Source: M30B66 sp040882555 (GTDB lineage: Bacteria; Bacteroidota; Bacteroidia; M30B66). Taken from it: a DNA stretch of 7,658 nt. The first letter of the stretch is position 1. Every line of letters begins with the position of its first letter. Location: positions 1 to 7,658 of the forward strand of contig JBBEBC010000016.1 in assembly GCA_040882555.1 (NCBI GenBank), given 5' to 3'. The notes under the pieces are model-generated. The model saw only the letters and a list, made by a program, of their open reading frames with translations. It was not told the DNA's origin and did no database searches. Shown in pieces: positions 5,396-7,658 of this stretch. The translations under genes and the position numbers were made by a program.

Positions 5396-5436
5396 AAAAA
5401 AATTAAGTATTAAAACATAAAAGTACATTAATACTT
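5396..5436 (-). promoter_or_regulatory. Inverted repeat plus T-run in the leader of the cold shock gene
   Basis: On the minus strand AAGTATTAA (5428-5436) is followed after 14 nt by its exact complement TTAATACTT (5405-5413). Then come AA, seven T residues (5396-5402), one A and the csp ATG. The stem is almost all A-U with one G-C pair, so it would be weak when warm and firmer in the cold. It could be an RNA temperature switch, an attenuator between the methyltransferase and csp, or an operator. It is also AT-rich enough that chance must be considered. Confidence 0.4.
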
Positions 5437-5460
5437 GAATGAAAAAAGTGAAATTTCAAA

Positions 5461-6627
5461 TTATTTGTCCGAATTTTTAGAAGCTTTTTTGCTTCCATCA
5501 TACATCTCATAGCGCATTAAACGGCACTCCAAGCTTCCGTTAAACAGTTTAATTTTCTTTGAGGGTTTGAGTCCAATCTTCTGAAGGGCTTCTTGATTTG
5601 AACTGAAAACCCAGGCTTCACTTCCACCAAAATGATGCTTAAGAGTTGAACCAATCCCAGCATATAATGCCTCAATATCATCTTCTTCTAATCGTTCACC
5701 ATAAGGTGGATTCATAAACAAGAAGCTTTTTCTTTCAGGAGTTGGGAGTTTATCAAAATGAGAATGATTGATTTGGACTATATCATCCACATTTGCATTC
5801 TTCACATTTTCGGTCGCACGCATAAGTGCTGCCCTACTTCTATCGGAAGCCAAAATAATTGGATGGTTTTGTTCGATGCGATTCACAAGCCCTTCTCTTA
5901 TGGTTTGATATAGCTCTGGGTCGAATGCTTTCCAATTCATGAATGAAAAACCTTTCCTAAAGATCCCTGGCGGAATTTTATCTGCAATCAAAGCTGCTTC
6001 TATGGAAAAAGTTCCTGAGCCGGTCATCGGATCAATAAACGGAAAATGATGCGACCAGCCAGACATCATAATGATTCCCGCAGCCATTACTTCACTCAAA
6101 GGAGCCTTTACCTGTTCTGAACGATATCCCCGTCGATGCAAACTTTCACCTGAACTATCTAAATACACCGTTACATCATCATTTCTAACATAAATGCTAA
6201 TATGTATGTCGGGTGTTTTACTATCAATGAATGGTCGTTTACCTACATCTTGCCTGAACCTATCGGCGATAGCATCTTTTGCTAGTTGAGAAACAAACAT
6301 GCTATTGTTAAAACGCTCGCTGAATAGCAAAGAGTCAATAATCATGGTTTTGTCAACATCGAAATATGTACTCCATGGAATTTCAAAAACGCCTTTGTAG
6401 AATGATTCATTTGTATTAAAACTGAAATTCCCAATGGGTATTAATACGCGCAAACCTGTTCGAATAGAGAGATTCAATTTATATATGAATCCTAAATCGC
6501 CACCACAGGTTACCCCACGAACAATGGGTTCAGGGTCAATTCCTCCAAGTCTTCCAACTTCATCGGCAAGAATATCTTCAAGACCCGAATAGGTTCTGAT
6601 TAATATTTCGCCATTTTTGTTTAACAT
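5461..6627 (-). CDS. THUMP domain class I SAM-dependent rRNA methyltransferase (RlmL N-terminal half / YpsC type)
   Basis: The 388-residue protein matches the stand-alone family related to the N-terminal half of E. coli RlmKL, which methylates N2 of a guanine in 23S rRNA (G2445 in E. coli). A ferredoxin-like and THUMP region covers about residues 5-160 (SGLEDILADEVGRLG, GDLGFIYKLNLSIRTGLRVL), ending in the conserved SLHRRGYR (162-169). The methyltransferase core follows: the AdoMet-binding motif I DPMTGSGT (199-206) with SIEAALIA, an acidic motif ASDRS (260-264), and the catalytic motif IV NPPYGERL (306-313), which marks N-methylation of exocyclic amines. The tail is Lys/Ser-rich. Start ATG at 6625-6627. 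It is cytoplasmic housekeeping. It stands first in the minus-strand series and may be co-transcribed with csp. The exact target base is inferred from the family. Confidence 0.93.
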   Translation of the reverse strand: MLNKNGEILIRTYSGLEDILADEVGRLGGIDPEPIVRGVTCGGDLGFIYKLNLSIRTGLRVLIPIGNFSFNTNESFYKGVFEIPWSTYFDVDKTMIIDSLLFSERFNNSMFVSQLAKDAIADRFRQDVGKRPFIDSKTPDIHISIYVRNDDVTVYLDSSGESLHRRGYRSEQVKAPLSEVMAAGIIMMSGWSHHFPFIDPMTGSGTFSIEAALIADKIPPGIFRKGFSFMNWKAFDPELYQTIREGLVNRIEQNHPIILASDRSRAALMRATENVKNANVDDIVQINHSHFDKLPTPERKSFLFMNPPYGERLEEDDIEALYAGIGSTLKHHFGGSEAWVFSSNQEALQKIGLKPSKKIKLFNGSLECRLMRYEMYDGSKKASKNSDK

Positions 6628-6772
6628 AATTTATTTTTTTATATCTGATTATCAGCTAATTAATGTTTTTGTGTATGTTTTCGTTTACCCTTTTTGCATT
6701 TCTGTTAAACAAAACATGAAACAAGGGTGTTTGAGGTAGCAATGTTATACTAATCCACTAAAAAGAATAATC
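6628..6772. other. Divergent intergenic region between the methyltransferase and the fasciclin protein
   Basis: These 145 bp must carry the start signals for both divergent genes. I find no convincing -33/-7 pair in either direction; the best -7-like octamer for the plus strand is TATGTTTT at 6674-6681, without a -33 partner. A short palindrome CTGATTATCAG lies at 6645-6655. The fasciclin start is preceded by an A-rich leader (CACTAAAAAGAATAATC) rather than a Shine-Dalgarno sequence. Confidence 0.5.
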
Positions 6773-7658
6773 ATGAGAAGAATTTTATTTTCGCTAGCAG
6801 TCCTATTTACCGGAATGCAGCTCAATGGACAAACGGCTTTCCAAGTCATTTCTACTAGTCCTAATCACACATTATTAACTGCAGCATTGCAACAAGAAGG
6901 TCTTGATGCAGCGTTAAATAACCCTGATGCAACATTTACAGTTTTTGCTCCAGATGATAACGCAATCAATGCAGCTGCTGCAGCTCTTAACACAGACATA
7001 GCTGGAGTTTTAGCTTTGGCAAATTTAAATGATATTTTAACGTATCACGTATTAGATTCACAAGTTAATTCGATTGATGTTACTAACGGCGCAATAGTTA
7101 ATCCACTAAGTACTACAAACTCATTAAAGTTAACTCGTACTTCAACAGACGCTATTTTTGTTAACCAAGCACAAGTTAATGGTGCTGACATCCCAGCATC
7201 AAATGGTATTATCCATTCTATAAATGCTGTATTGTTACCAGTTGAAACAGTTGTAGACATTGCATTAGATAATGGGTTTACGTCATTGGCAACAGCGGTT
7301 GTGACTGCTGAATTATTACCAGTTTTGACAAATCCTTTTGCAAATTTTACAGTATTTGCTCCAACAAATGAAGCATTTGCTGCTGCAGCAGTAGCTTTAG
7401 AAACGGATATTGCAGGGCTTCTTGCTTTACCAAATCTAGCAGACATACTTACTTATCATGTGTTAGGTTCAGAAGTAATGTCTTCAGGAGTAACTAACGG
7501 ATTAATTGTAAATCCTGTAAGCACTACAAACAGCTTAAAATTTACTGTATCTGAAGACATGACAGAATATTTTGTGAATCAAGCTCCAATTAATCTTGGT
7601 TTAATAGATATTATGTCAGACAATGGTGTTGTTCACGTTATTGATGCAGTTGTATTAC
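6773..7658 (+). CDS. Secreted fasciclin (FAS1) repeat protein (C-terminus off the right edge)
   Basis: From the ATG at 6773-6775 the frame stays open to the edge: 295 complete codons. A signal peptide covers residues 1-19 (MRRILFSLAVLFTGMQLNG) before QT. FAS1 module 1 spans about 34-156, with the H1 box TFTVFAPDDNAI (54-65), TYHVL (90-94) and H2 box GIIHSINAVLLP (145-156). Module 2 spans about 158-295, with NFTVFAPTNEAF (191-202), TYHVL (227-231) and GVVHVIDAVVL (285-295). The two are spaced 137 residues apart and share ALxTDIAGxLAL and NPxSTTNSLK. FAS1 domains mediate adhesion and protein or carbohydrate contact outside the cell. More modules and a T9SS sorting domain may follow beyond the window; none is visible here. 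It is low in charge and rich in Ala, Thr and Asn, and is the only plus-strand gene. Confidence 0.92.
   Translation, partial: MRRILFSLAVLFTGMQLNGQTAFQVISTSPNHTLLTAALQQEGLDAALNNPDATFTVFAPDDNAINAAAAALNTDIAGVLALANLNDILTYHVLDSQVNSIDVTNGAIVNPLSTTNSLKLTRTSTDAIFVNQAQVNGADIPASNGIIHSINAVLLPVETVVDIALDNGFTSLATAVVTAELLPVLTNPFANFTVFAPTNEAFAAAAVALETDIAGLLALPNLADILTYHVLGSEVMSSGVTNGLIVNPVSTTNSLKFTVSEDMTEYFVNQAPINLGLIDIMSDNGVVHVIDAVVL
6872..7658 (+). repeat. Two tandem FAS1 modules, 137-residue period
   Basis: Module 1 (about 6872-7240) and module 2 (about 7244-7658, possibly cut by the edge) are clearly alignable at protein level: VFAP boxes, ALxTDIAGxLAL, DILTYHVL and NPxSTTNSLK recur at a spacing of 137 residues. 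At DNA level only short blocks survive (for example ACTACAAAC), so the duplication is not recent. Confidence 0.8.

Noticed and set aside
5403..5460. TTTG near 5457-5460 with TATTAATG downstream as a csp promoter
   Set aside because: The spacer is 23 bp and the -7 element misses two of six defined positions; not better than chance in this sequence.
6645..6655. Palindrome CTGATTATCAG in the divergent intergenic region as an operator
   Set aside because: Only 5-bp arms in AT-rich DNA, not aligned with any recognisable promoter; noted in the intergenic entry but not claimed as a site.
7045..7446. 133-residue minus-strand frame opposite the fasciclin gene
   Set aside because: It is antisense to two clear FAS1 modules, is made of low-complexity Ala/Ser/Val sequence, and has no recognisable domain.
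1..7658. Mobile element, CRISPR array, tRNA or rRNA
   Set aside because: No transposase or integrase motif, no evenly spaced repeats with unique spacers, no terminal inverted repeats flanking any block, and no tRNA or rRNA signature was found on either strand.

Overview
The window looks like a piece of a Bacteroidota chromosome, most likely a member of the Flavobacteriales. Four lines of evidence support this: a type IX secretion (T9SS) type A sorting domain, a Fibrobacter-succinogenes-major-paralogue (FISUMP) domain on a secreted protein, a short cold shock protein with the KFFN/GLNAVNV sequence style of that phylum, and AT-rich leaders without Shine-Dalgarno sequences. Several leaders instead contain partial or full matches to the Bacteroidota TAnnTTTG (-7) promoter element. 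Genus or species cannot be read from the sequence.

Layout. Almost everything is on the minus strand, so transcription runs from right to left. From the right: a THUMP/SAM-dependent 23S rRNA methyltransferase (5461-6627), a cold shock protein (5203-5394) closed by a textbook intrinsic terminator (5148-5176), and an S41 C-terminal processing protease with its own candidate promoter (3487-5076). After a 240-bp spacer comes a group of exported-protein genes: a small T9SS-sorted protein (2743-3246), a 33-codon orphan signal-peptide ORF (2629-2730), a type II toxin-antitoxin pair (antitoxin 2411-2617, ParE/RelE-like toxin 2116-2418), and a large secreted multidomain protein with a FISUMP domain that runs off the left edge (1-2048). 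On the plus strand, divergent from the methyltransferase, a secreted protein with at least two fasciclin (FAS1) domains starts at 6773 and runs off the right edge.

How the parts fit. The right half is housekeeping: rRNA modification, RNA chaperoning and envelope proteolysis. The left half is accessory. The small T9SS protein and the large FISUMP protein share an N-terminal design: a signal peptide, then a twice-repeated short unit ending in an 'IDxI' type motif. The orphan signal peptide between them matches the FISUMP protein's signal peptide in length and cleavage site (13 of 27 residues identical without gaps). It stops exactly where the toxin-antitoxin module begins, and a perfect -7 element for that module lies inside its last codons. 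My reading is that the module sits in the wreck of a paralogous exported-protein gene. That is an inference, but it is testable.

I see no tRNA, rRNA, CRISPR array, transposase or attachment site. No gene-free stretch exceeds 300 bases.
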